Below are positions 8,496 through 15,905 of a stretch of 46,350 nucleotides of DNA, piece after piece. The stretch comes from Holdemanella biformis DSM 3989 (GTDB taxonomy: Bacteria > Bacillota_I > Bacilli_A > Erysipelotrichales > Erysipelotrichaceae), in assembly GCF_000156655.1 (NCBI RefSeq), contig NZ_DS996851.1, forward strand, positions 45,175 to 91,524. Reading direction: 5' to 3'. How positions within the stretch are numbered: the stretch's first letter is position 1; each line of letters starts with the position of its first letter. A program made the translations under genes and the position numbers. Under the pieces are notes generated by a model that did no database searches, was not told where the DNA came from, and saw only the letters and a list, made by a program, of their open reading frames with translations.

Positions 8496-9583
8496 GATTG
8501 CCGGATTTTAAAGTCGAACAATGGATGAATGATTATGAAAATGATGCCATCTATAATATGACGGATACGTGTGTAAAAGCGTTAACTTTAAAGGAACTAT
8601 TAGATTGTGAGGATTTTGATTTTAATGAATTGACTTTGGATTATGGTCAAATCACAGGGGATGTTGAATTAAAAAAAGAAATCTTATCTTTATATGCGAG
8701 TGGAACGATTGATAATATCACAACGGCACAAGGTTGCTTGCAGGCCAATGAATTAGTGATGAATACTTTATTGGAAAAAGGGGATGAAGTGATTTGTGTT
8801 GTTCCTGGGTACCAGCAATTTGTGGATGTTCCAAAATCAATTGGATGCATGGTGCGTTTAATTGAGTTTGATGAATATGATTGGCAGGTTGGTGTAAAAA
8901 AGTTTAGAGATGTTTTTAATTCATCAACGAAAATGATTATTTTAAATAATCCATCGAATCCAACGGGGACAGAATATTCTAACGATTTTCTAAATGCATT
9001 GATTGAAGTATGCAAACCATATGGTACTTATATTCTTTGTGATGAGGTATATCGTGGTTTAAATCAGGAAGTCTCAATAAGTGATATATATGAAAATGGA
9101 ATTTCGACATCGAGCTTAAGTAAAGTGTTTTCGCTTGCTGGATTACGTCTTGGCTGGATCAAAGCCAATGAGTATGTGATTCATCAAATTAATGTGAGAA
9201 GAGATTATTCTATGATTTCTACAGGTCCTTTAGTGGACAAATTGGGATGGATTGCCCTTAAGCATAAGGATGAATTGATTTTAAGGGCTAAGAATATTAT
9301 TTCAACAAATAAAAATATCGTTCATGAATGGCTTAAAGAGAATCCTCGTTTTGAATGCGTATTGCCGGATGGTGGTACAGTGTGTTTTTTGAAGTATTAT
9401 TTTGATTTAAAAAGTGAGACATTTGCGAAATTATTATTGGCAGAAAAAGGCGTTTTCTTTGTACCGGGATCTTGTTTTGATAAAGAATATTATTTCCGTT
9501 TAGGCTTAGCGCAAGATAGTAAGTTGTTTAAGGCTGGCTTGAATGAACTTTCGAACTTTGTGGATGAACATTTGATTTCATGA
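8492..9583 (+). CDS. Fold-type I PLP aminotransferase (MalY/capreomycidine-synthase-like)
   Basis: This class I/II aminotransferase-fold enzyme has 363 residues. The Schiff-base lysine is Lys211 in [16 protein letters not shown]; Asp184 and Tyr187 (CDEVY), Asn156 (NPSNPTG), Arg219 and the carboxylate-binding Arg336 (YYFRLG) are also present. It is coupled by an ATGA overlap to the arginine-type transporter. The general look recalls a group sometimes annotated as capreomycidine synthase or C-S lyase-like, but without alignment that is only an impression. Under arginine control, it could deaminate or modify arginine or a derivative. Cofactor and fold certain; reaction unknown. Confidence 0.88.
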   Translation: MRLPDFKVEQWMNDYENDAIYNMTDTCVKALTLKELLDCEDFDFNELTLDYGQITGDVELKKEILSLYASGTIDNITTAQGCLQANELVMNTLLEKGDEVICVVPGYQQFVDVPKSIGCMVRLIEFDEYDWQVGVKKFRDVFNSSTKMIILNNPSNPTGTEYSNDFLNALIEVCKPYGTYILCDEVYRGLNQEVSISDIYENGISTSSLSKVFSLAGLRLGWIKANEYVIHQINVRRDYSMISTGPLVDKLGWIALKHKDELILRAKNIISTNKNIVHEWLKENPRFECVLPDGGTVCFLKYYFDLKSETFAKLLLAEKGVFFVPGSCFDKEYYFRLGLAQDSKLFKAGLNELSNFVDEHLIS

Positions 9584-9612
9584 TAAAATAATTTGCGTAA
9601 GGGGGAATACTT

Positions 9613-10125
9613 ATGCGAATTCAATATTTGTTGTGTATAAGCCTATTACTTTGTGGGTGCACAAAAGTGAGTGATCTTACGCATCAAAAAAGTAAGTCAA
9701 CAGAAAAGGCGCCTGTAACAGTAAAAAAGACAAATAAAGTAAAGGTGATTGATTGTAAAAATGATTCTTCACAGCAGGTTACTTTTGAAGCAAAAGGGGA
9801 TAAAATTCAAAAGATGACACAAAAATTTACAATGGGTTTTTCGGATTTGGGGATTACGGAAGATATGAATTCTGAACAGATTCAATCTAAAATCAACTCT
9901 TCATTGGATGATAAATACAATTCGATTGAAGGGGTACATGTTTCGACGCAATTAAAGGACAAACAGGTTGAAGTGACGTTGGAAATGGATTTTAAAACGG
10001 CAAATATAGATATGTTGATTGAAAATAATTTGTTGGATAAAGGGGAAGCCCAATCGGATTATGTAAGTTTAAAGAAAACGCAAAATGCTTTTAAAAAAGA
10101 AGGGTTTGCGTGTATAACAAAATAG
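9613..10125 (+). CDS. Small lipoprotein, possibly DUF1307/YehR-like
   Basis: A 170-residue secreted lipoprotein: short signal ending LLLCGC with predicted lipidated Cys16. The mature part begins with a Lys/Thr/Ser-rich linker, then a domain with VTFEAKGDKIQKMTQKFTM and VEVTLEMDF, which recalls YehR/DUF1307 proteins. It has its own Shine-Dalgarno (AAGGGGGAA) and lies 29 bases after the aminotransferase stop with no terminator between, so it may be co-transcribed with the T-box operon. A strong hairpin follows it. Function of this family is not known to me; family assignment is moderate. Confidence 0.65.
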   Translation: MRIQYLLCISLLLCGCTKVSDLTHQKSKSTEKAPVTVKKTNKVKVIDCKNDSSQQVTFEAKGDKIQKMTQKFTMGFSDLGITEDMNSEQIQSKINSSLDDKYNSIEGVHVSTQLKDKQVEVTLEMDFKTANIDMLIENNLLDKGEAQSDYVSLKKTQNAFKKEGFACITK

Positions 10126-10145
10126 CGGAATTTCCGCTATTTTCT
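10119..10145. terminator. Terminator after the lipoprotein gene
   Basis: AAATAGCGGAA and TTCCGCTATTT form an almost perfect palindrome containing the stop TAG, followed by TTCT. It probably ends the T-box operon; some readthrough to the next gene is possible. Confidence 0.7.
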
Positions 10146-10168
10146 AGTTTGAAAGGATGCGTAAAAAG

Positions 10169-10789
10169 ATGCGTTATTATATTGCGGACACACATTTTTT
10201 TCATCGTTCATTAAATGAAAAAATGGATCAAAGAGGTTTTGATGATATTGATCAAATGAATGAATATATGATTGATCAGTGGAATAGTAAAGTGCGTAAA
10301 AATGATGAGGTTGTTGTGCTTGGCGATTTTTCATGGGGAAATGCAAAGGAAACAACAGAAATTTTGGATGAATTAAAGGGTAAAATTTATTTGATTCGCG
10401 GAAATCATGATCGTTTTCTAGATGACAAAAATTTTGATACTTCAAGATTTGTTTGGATCAAAGATTATGCGGAATTAAATGAGAATAAACGAAAAGTCGT
10501 ATTATCTCATTATCCAATTGCTTGTTATGATGGGCAATATAGAAGGGATGAGTTTGGGAATCCTAAAACTTTTATGTTGCATGGACATATTCATGCGACG
10601 CAAGATCAGCAGTTTTTGGATGCTTATCAAGATTATGTACAGCAACAAAAACATCCAAGAATTTCAGATGGCCAATTAGAAAATGTGCCTTGCCAACTTA
10701 TTAATTGTTTTTGTATGTATAGCGATTATGTGCCAATGACATTAGATGAGTGGATTGAAATTGACAAGCGAAGAAGAAATATCCTATAA
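10169..10789 (+). CDS. Calcineurin-like metallophosphoesterase
   Basis: The five metal-binding blocks are present: ADTHFFH near the start, VVLGDFSWGN, IRGNHDRF, VLSHYP and LHGHIH. These coordinate two metal ions for phosphoester hydrolysis. The start at 10169 is preferred: an ATG at 10157 directly abuts the AAAGG motif, leaving no room for ribosome binding, whereas 10169 gives a protein beginning MRYYIADTHFFH. At about 206 residues it is a single-domain cytoplasmic enzyme. The substrate cannot be predicted. The promoter of the downstream GntR gene lies inside its last 30 bases. Confidence 0.88.
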   Translation: MRYYIADTHFFHRSLNEKMDQRGFDDIDQMNEYMIDQWNSKVRKNDEVVVLGDFSWGNAKETTEILDELKGKIYLIRGNHDRFLDDKNFDTSRFVWIKDYAELNENKRKVVLSHYPIACYDGQYRRDEFGNPKTFMLHGHIHATQDQQFLDAYQDYVQQQKHPRISDGQLENVPCQLINCFCMYSDYVPMTLDEWIEIDKRRRNIL

Positions 10790-10802
10790 TTGTTATAACA
10801 AA
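10761..10802 (+). promoter_or_regulatory. Promoter of the GntR gene with palindromic operator
   Basis: TTGACA (10761-10766) and TATAAT (10785-10790) are 18 bases apart, inside the end of the phosphoesterase gene. Directly after the -10 is the perfect 12-base palindrome TTGTTATAACAA (10791-10802), which covers the expected start site. Its position and symmetry fit autoregulation by the GntR protein encoded next. Confidence 0.65.
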
Positions 10803-10821
10803 TATATAAGGAGATCATGTT

Positions 10822-11544
10822 ATGCATAAATTGGATACAACGCCTGGTCATCTTCCTTACTATAAACAAATTAAGGAATTCTACAAAAAAGATATTCAAG
10901 AAGGAGTATTGGCTGTAGGAGATCGCGTTGATAGTGAAATGGAAATTCAAGAGATGTACGATGTTTCAAGAATTACAGCAAGACAAGCTATTCTTGAATT
11001 AGAACAGGAAGGTATGGTAAAGCGTGGCCGTGGCAAGGGTACGTTTGTGACATACAGACCTAAAATCAAAGAAGAATTGTCGCATATTCGTAGTTTTACA
11101 GATGAAATGACAGCTTTAGGAAGAAAACCTGGAACGAAGTCTTTTCACATCACAAAAGAAATCCCGGATCAAGCCACAAGAGAATTGTTTGGCTTGGACG
11201 AAGAAGTGATGTATTGTGTTCGAAGAGTTCGTACGGCGGATGATGTTTTATTGGTATATTTTGTGTCTTATTTTCCTTTAAGTTTAAATATACCTATGAA
11301 TATGGAAGAACATACACAGTCTATTTATGAAGTGATTGGCGCACCGACAAGAATAGATGAAGAGTTTTCGGCAATTAATCCGAGTGAAGAAATATGCTTG
11401 GCATTAAAAATACGTAAAGATCAGCCGGTTTTAGCTCGTAAACGTGTTTCTTATGATAAAAAGAAAAAAAAGATGGAGTATACAATGTGTTACTATCGTG
11501 GTGATTTGTATAGTTACACAATTTCAACGTCGCAAAAATTATGA
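10822..11544 (+). CDS. GntR-family (HutC subfamily) transcriptional regulator with UTRA domain
   Basis: Residues 8-72 form the winged helix typical of GntR (PYYKQIKEFYKKDIQEGVLAVGD, DVSRITARQAILELEQEG, RGKGTFV). Residues about 85-235 form a UTRA ligand-binding domain (SHIRSFTDEMTALGRKP). HutC-type regulators usually sense sugars or sugar phosphates. The ATG has AAGGAG upstream. The gene overlaps the ROK kinase gene by 4 bases (ATGA), so the effector is probably a sugar, amino sugar or glycoside handled by that kinase. The palindrome in its promoter is a likely binding site. Confidence 0.9.
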   Translation: MHKLDTTPGHLPYYKQIKEFYKKDIQEGVLAVGDRVDSEMEIQEMYDVSRITARQAILELEQEGMVKRGRGKGTFVTYRPKIKEELSHIRSFTDEMTALGRKPGTKSFHITKEIPDQATRELFGLDEEVMYCVRRVRTADDVLLVYFVSYFPLSLNIPMNMEEHTQSIYEVIGAPTRIDEEFSAINPSEEICLALKIRKDQPVLARKRVSYDKKKKKMEYTMCYYRGDLYSYTISTSQKL

Positions 11545-12380
11545 TTTTAACGATCGACATTGGTGGTACCAATATTAAATATGGATTATGCGATGAATTA
11601 GGGAATATTCAACAAAAAGGGGAATATCCTACTTTGGATACGGCTGATAAAATTGTGCAATCCATTTGTGATTTACCATTTGAATATACTGGAATTGCGA
11701 TTAGTATGCCTGGAATTGTGAATGAAGATCATTCTAGTGCATTTATTACGGGTAAGCTTGCTTTTCTGTCAAACTACCCTTTAAAAAAGCAATTGGAAGA
11801 AATCAAAGGTTGTAAAGTGACAATTGAAAATGATGGACGTTGTGCGACGTGGGCTGAACTTGGATTTGGAAATTTGATAAATTCAAAAAATGCACTTGTT
11901 GTGGTTCTAGGTACATATATTGGAATGGGGATTGTCATTGATCATAAGGTATATGAAGGTTCACATTTATTGGCAGGTGAATATTCGGATGCGCATATGG
12001 ATACAGAAAAGACTTTTAAGAATACGATGGCGGCCTACTTTGGAAAAGATGGTCTTGAAAGAGCAACGGGTTTAACGGGCAAAGAACTTTTTGATCATTT
12101 AGATGATGAAAAAGTGTATGAAGGATTGAATCAGTATTGCCAAAATTTAGCTTGGATGCTAAGTAATATCCAGCTACTTCTAGATGTAGATACCATTCTG
12201 ATTGGCGGAGGTATATCGGCACAACCAAGATTAATTGAGTGTATCAAAGAAAGTATGAAGGGCTTGACACAATGGTTTCCAACATTAGAGGAACCTGTTA
12301 TCAAAGCTTGTAAATTTAACAATGATGCAAATTTATTAGGCGCATTGTGTTACTACAAAAATAATACCGAGAATCATTAA
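11541..12380 (+). CDS. ROK-family sugar kinase
   Basis: A 279-residue ROK kinase. The phosphate-binding motif TIDIGGTNIKYGL is at the N-terminus, and the second ATP-binding region (IENDGRCATWAELG, VVVLGTYIGMGIV) follows. The Cys-rich zinc motif CGxxGCxE found in many ROK glucokinases is not present, so it belongs to the zinc-free minority. Its start overlaps the GntR stop, giving a two-gene regulator/kinase unit closed by a terminator that overlaps the stop codon. A cytoplasmic hexose or amino-sugar substrate is likely, but the exact sugar is unknown. Confidence 0.88.
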   Translation: MILTIDIGGTNIKYGLCDELGNIQQKGEYPTLDTADKIVQSICDLPFEYTGIAISMPGIVNEDHSSAFITGKLAFLSNYPLKKQLEEIKGCKVTIENDGRCATWAELGFGNLINSKNALVVVLGTYIGMGIVIDHKVYEGSHLLAGEYSDAHMDTEKTFKNTMAAYFGKDGLERATGLTGKELFDHLDDEKVYEGLNQYCQNLAWMLSNIQLLLDVDTILIGGGISAQPRLIECIKESMKGLTQWFPTLEEPVIKACKFNNDANLLGALCYYKNNTENH

Positions 12381-12398
12381 GTGTTCTCGGTATTTCTT
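12363..12398 (+). terminator. Terminator after ROK kinase
   Basis: AATACCGAGAA (12363-12373) pairs with TTCTCGGTATT (12384-12394) around a loop that holds the TAA stop; TCTT follows. The T-run is short. Confidence 0.75.
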
Positions 12399-12416
12399 AC
12401 ATTGAGGGGGAAGGAC

Positions 12417-13781
12417 ATGAAATCGTTAATTGGTGATAAGAAGTTTTATCGAATGGTTTTGATTGTATGTATACCGATTGTGATACAGAATGGTTTTACC
12501 AATCTTGCCAGTTTATTAGATAACATTATGATTGGACAATTAGGAACACTATCTATGAGTGGTGTATCTATTTCAAATCAGTTGTTTCAAGTGTTTAATG
12601 TGAGTGTTTTTGGCGCAATGTCAGGAGCTGGAATATTCTTGGCACAATTTTATGGACGTGGAAATAGGGATGGTGTACATCATTGTTTCCGAATTAAAAT
12701 GTTGCTTGGTCTTTTGATTTCAATATTGGCCATATGCATTTTTAAATTGTTGGGGCCTTCCTTAATTTCTTTATATTTAAATGATGATCCGACAGATAGT
12801 ATGACAACATTGAGCTTTGGCAAGCAATATATGGATGTGATGTTGATTGGATTGATTCCTTTTGCGATTACACAAGTGTTTTCTTCATCGCTTAGAGAAA
12901 CAGGCAACACGGTTTTGCCGATGAAAGCTAGTGTTATTGCGGTTATCGTTAACTTTTGCATCAACTATATTTTGATTTTTGGTCACTTTGGCTTTCCTAA
13001 ACTTGGCGTTATTGGTGCGGCCATTGGTACGGTTGTTTCAAGAATTGTAGAGATGGGGATAAATATAGCAGCAGGCTTAAATAACAATTATTTAAGGGAT
13101 GCGATGCATTTAGATAAGATATCGGGTGATATATTTAAGAATGTTGTTAAAAGAGGAATGCCTCTATTATGTAATGAAATATTGTGGTCGATATCCATTG
13201 CGCTTATTTCTCAATGTTATTCAACAAGAGGACTTTCGGCAGTTGCAGCCATTAATGTTACAACAACAGTAACCAATTTTTTTATGATCATTTGCTATGC
13301 AATGGGTAATTCCATTTCGATTATTGTTGGGCAAAGACTGGGTGCTGGTGAAATAGAGTATGCTAAAGATTGTGATTTAAAGATGGTATTTATGAATTTT
13401 ATGATGTGTTTATGCATTGGTGTGGCATTGTTTTTATGTTCGTCTTTTATTCCTCAAATCTACAATACGTCTATTGAAGTAAAATCGTTAGCGACATCTT
13501 TGTTAAGGGTTTCTGCTTGTATGCTTCCCATTATTTCTTTGTACTATAGCAGTTACTTTACAATGCGTGCAGGAGGAAAAACATTGCTTACCTTCTTTTT
13601 CGATAGTGGATATACATTTATATTTACATTTATGGTTGCGCTATGTTTAACTCGTTTTACGAATTTACCTATATTCAATGTGTACTTATTGGTGCAATGT
13701 GTGGATATTCCTAAGGCAGTATTAGGAATCACATTGGTTAAAAAAGGAATATGGGTACATAATATTGTCAATGAACTTTAG
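12417..13781 (+). CDS. MATE-family multidrug/metabolite exporter
   Basis: A polytopic membrane protein of about 454 residues with 12 predicted membrane segments. The first segment holds PIVIQNGFTNLASLLDNIMIGQLG, typical of MATE exporters; the second half repeats the pattern after about residue 240. MATE proteins expel cationic compounds using Na+ or H+ gradients. The ATG at 12417 is chosen because GAGGGGGAAGG precedes it; the in-frame GTG at 12381 lies in the preceding terminator. It is read separately from the GntR/ROK unit, or by readthrough. Substrate unknown. Confidence 0.9.
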   Translation: MKSLIGDKKFYRMVLIVCIPIVIQNGFTNLASLLDNIMIGQLGTLSMSGVSISNQLFQVFNVSVFGAMSGAGIFLAQFYGRGNRDGVHHCFRIKMLLGLLISILAICIFKLLGPSLISLYLNDDPTDSMTTLSFGKQYMDVMLIGLIPFAITQVFSSSLRETGNTVLPMKASVIAVIVNFCINYILIFGHFGFPKLGVIGAAIGTVVSRIVEMGINIAAGLNNNYLRDAMHLDKISGDIFKNVVKRGMPLLCNEILWSISIALISQCYSTRGLSAVAAINVTTTVTNFFMIICYAMGNSISIIVGQRLGAGEIEYAKDCDLKMVFMNFMMCLCIGVALFLCSSFIPQIYNTSIEVKSLATSLLRVSACMLPIISLYYSSYFTMRAGGKTLLTFFFDSGYTFIFTFMVALCLTRFTNLPIFNVYLLVQCVDIPKAVLGITLVKKGIWVHNIVNEL

Positions 13782-13808
13782 CCTTCTTTTTGGAAGGCTT
13801 TTTCTTTT
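13780..13808 (+). terminator. Terminator after MATE gene
   Basis: AGCCTTC (13780-13786) with GAAGGCT (13793-13799), then a T-rich run. The stem starts in the stop codon. Confidence 0.88.
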
Positions 13809-13815
13809 GAAAAGC

Positions 13816-13841
13816 AAAAAAAAAGAAGTCCTTTCGGACTT
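13816..13841 (-). terminator. Terminator of tRNA-Glu copy 1
   Basis: On the minus strand AAGTCC, GAAA loop and GGACTT are followed by a run of T (the A-run at 13816-13824 on the plus strand). The same terminator follows tRNA-Glu copy 2. Confidence 0.88.
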
Positions 13842-13852
13842 TGTTTGAAAAA

Positions 13853-13928
13853 TGGTGACGCGTACGGGATTCGAACCCGTGAATGCATGCGTGAAAGGCA
13901 TGTGAGTTAACCGTTTCTCCAACGCGCC
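13853..13928 (-). tRNA. tRNA-Glu (anticodon UUC), copy 1
   Basis: Read on the minus strand: acceptor GGCGCGT pairs with ACGCGTC, discriminator A, and CCA is encoded. The anticodon loop is CTTTCAC between CATGC and GCATG, giving anticodon TTC for Glu. The T-loop is GTTCGAATCCC. It is 76 bases with CCA. A second copy at 26259-26334 differs by one base in the variable region and keeps the same flanks. Confidence 0.97.
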
Positions 13929-13967
13929 ATGTATATTAAACTTGTCTTCCTTGACAAGTGCTAGTAA

Positions 13968-13996
13968 ATGATACTATAAGTTTATATTAATTGCAA
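13968..13996 (-). promoter_or_regulatory. Promoter of tRNA-Glu copy 1
   Basis: On the minus strand TTGCAA (13991-13996) and TATCAT (13968-13973) are 17 bases apart. The predicted leader of about 33 bases contains the hairpin ACTTGTC/GACAAGT (plus strand 13940-13959). Confidence 0.65.
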
Positions 13997-14292
13997 GTAA
14001 AAAAATAAAAAAATCAAAAATATTTTTTGCATTTCTTAAATGAGTCAAAATAATAAGATGAAATTATTTGTTAACATAGTGATTATAAAGCTTTTAAATA
14101 GGCGATGATAATAACGATTTGTATATATGATGGGCAGATATTATTAAAGTTACAGAGCGATTTTGTAGACAATAATACATACGAATTTGATAGGAATATA
14201 GTTATATTTTATACATGATAATAATATTTGAATCTGAATAAAAATAGTGATTATACAAATAATAGTTATAAATAAAAAAATTAAAAAAATAG

Positions 14293-14322
14293 TTGAAAGC
14301 GCTTGCAAACATGTGTTAGAAT
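14293..14322 (+). promoter_or_regulatory. cre site overlapping the mgl promoter
   Basis: TGAAAGCGCTTGCA at 14294-14307 matches the catabolite-responsive element consensus TGWAANCGNTNNCA. It overlaps TTGAAA (14293-14298), which with TAGAAT (14317-14322) gives a promoter with an 18-base spacer. CcpA binding here would block transcription when preferred sugars are present. A dedicated LacI-family regulator could use the same type of site, but none is in the window. Confidence 0.75.
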
Positions 14323-14552
14323 GCAGTAGTAAAAAGACGCATCTCATTGAGGAGGGTACATAGCTGACTTTACAAGTATAGAATAGATTATATAAATTGA
14401 TTTCATGACAAATGGCTTTGTTTCAAATACAACAAGCAAATAACAAATAACTAATTACTTTTGGAACACCCGGCTGCCAATCATATTATAATCAAGTGAA
14501 GTATCTATATGGGAAAGTGTCTTAATGTAAAAATCTACATTAGGAGGATAAT
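14323..14552 (+). other. Long untranslated leader of mglB
   Basis: About 220 bases separate the promoter from mglB. I see no known riboswitch, only short elements: an orphan GAGGAGGG at about 14349-14356 not followed by an ATG, and a TGTA/TACA inverted repeat shortly before the Shine-Dalgarno (TAGGAGGA). The segment 13929-14292 upstream holds the tRNA promoter and otherwise AT-rich sequence without a gene. Confidence 0.4.
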
Positions 14553-15812
14553 ATGAACAAAAGATTTTTAACAATTGCTGCAGCTTTATCTATGGGTGTT
14601 GCATTAACTGCTTGTAGCAGTGGAGGAGATGAAGGAAAAACTGGTGGTTCTAGTGTTGCAAATGCTGACAAACCATTAGTATGGTATAACCGTCAACCTT
14701 CTAACAGTTCTACTGGTGAATTAGACATGGATGCATTAAACTTCAACAAAGATACTTATTATGTTGGTTTCGATGCAAATCAAGGTGCTGAACTTCAAGG
14801 ACAAATGATTAAAGAATATATCGAAAAGAATATCGATACATTAGATCGTAACGGAGATGGCGTTATCGGTTACGTATTAGCTATTGGTGATGTTGGTCAC
14901 AATGACTCTATTGCTCGTACAAGAGGTGTTCGTAAGGCATTAGGTACTGGTGTTGAAAAAGATGGTGAAATCGTAAGTGATCCAGCTGGAATCAACAATG
15001 ATGGTTCTTCTAAGAACGTTAAAGATGGCTCATTAGAAATTAATGGAAAAACTTATACAGTTAGAGAACTTGCTTCTCAAGAAATGAAGAACTCTTCAGG
15101 TGCAACTTGGGATGCTGCTACTGCTGGTAACACAATCGGTACATGGACTGCATCATTTGGTGATGAAGTTGACGTTGTAGCTTCTAACAACGATGGTATG
15201 GGTATGTCAATGTTCAATGCTTGGTCAAAAGAAAACAAAGTTCCTACATTCGGATACGATGCTAACTCAGATGCAGTTGCTGCAATCGCTGAAGGATATG
15301 GTGGAACAATTTCTCAACATGCTGACGTTCAAGCTTATTTAGCATTAAGAGTATTACGTAATGCTTTAGATGGTGTTGATATCGATACAGGTATCGGTAC
15401 AAAAGATGATGCTGGAAATGTTTTAACTGATGATGTTTATACATACAATAAGGATCAACGTTCTTACTATGCATTAAACGTTGCTGTTACTGCTGACAAC
15501 TATAAAGATTTCTTAGATTCAACAGTTACTTATGCTCCAGTTTCTAACCAATTAGGTGAAAAAGATCACGCTAAGAAGAGCGTTTGGTTAAATATCTACA
15601 ATGCTTCTGATAACTTCTTAAGCTCAACTTACCAACCATTATTAGAAAAATATGATGACTTATTGAATTTAGATGTTGAATATATCGGTGGAGATGGACA
15701 AACAGAATCTAACATTACAAACCGTTTAGGAAACCCAGACAAATATGATGCATTCGCAATTAACATGGTTAAGACTGACAATGCAGCTTCTTACACAGGA
15801 ATCCTTAAATAA
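14553..15812 (+). CDS. mglB: Galactose/glucose-type ABC transporter substrate-binding lipoprotein MglB
   Basis: A 419-residue lipoprotein: signal peptide ends LTAC with Cys21 lipidated, followed by a Gly/Ser-rich linker. The body matches MglB: VWYNRQPSNSSTG, YYVGFDANQGAELQGQM, a calcium-loop-like DRNGDGVIGYVLAIG and GHNDSIARTRGVRKAL, and NNDGMGMSM later. E. coli MglB is about 330 residues; this one is longer because of an insert near residues 140-175 and the linker. It binds D-galactose or D-glucose outside the cell and delivers them to MglC/MglA. A strong intercistronic hairpin after the gene suggests higher expression than its partners. The cre site fits sugar control. Confidence 0.93.
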   Translation: MNKRFLTIAAALSMGVALTACSSGGDEGKTGGSSVANADKPLVWYNRQPSNSSTGELDMDALNFNKDTYYVGFDANQGAELQGQMIKEYIEKNIDTLDRNGDGVIGYVLAIGDVGHNDSIARTRGVRKALGTGVEKDGEIVSDPAGINNDGSSKNVKDGSLEINGKTYTVRELASQEMKNSSGATWDAATAGNTIGTWTASFGDEVDVVASNNDGMGMSMFNAWSKENKVPTFGYDANSDAVAAIAEGYGGTISQHADVQAYLALRVLRNALDGVDIDTGIGTKDDAGNVLTDDVYTYNKDQRSYYALNVAVTADNYKDFLDSTVTYAPVSNQLGEKDHAKKSVWLNIYNASDNFLSSTYQPLLEKYDDLLNLDVEYIGGDGQTESNITNRLGNPDKYDAFAINMVKTDNAASYTGILK

Positions 15813-15841
15813 ATAATTCAATAAAACTTAGGATTAAGCTT

Positions 15842-15868
15842 ATTAGGGAGAAATTATTTCTCCCTAAT
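15842..15868 (+). repeat. Intercistronic hairpin between mglB and mglA
   Basis: ATTAGGGAGAAAT (15842-15854) and ATTTCTCCCTAAT (15856-15868) are perfect complements around one base. There is no long T-run, so it is a weak terminator or an RNA stabiliser that keeps binding-protein mRNA more abundant. Confidence 0.7.
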
Positions 15869-15905
15869 GTTATTTAGATAGTAGTAAAAAAATAGGAGAG
15901 ATTTT

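Noticed and set aside
14068-14082. GTTAAC-ATA-GTGATT as a further GTTAAC operator
   Set aside because: The second arm matches poorly and it is not placed on a promoter.
14406-14444. 12-codon open frame in the mglB leader
   Set aside because: No Shine-Dalgarno and no stem-loop arrangement that would suggest a leader peptide.
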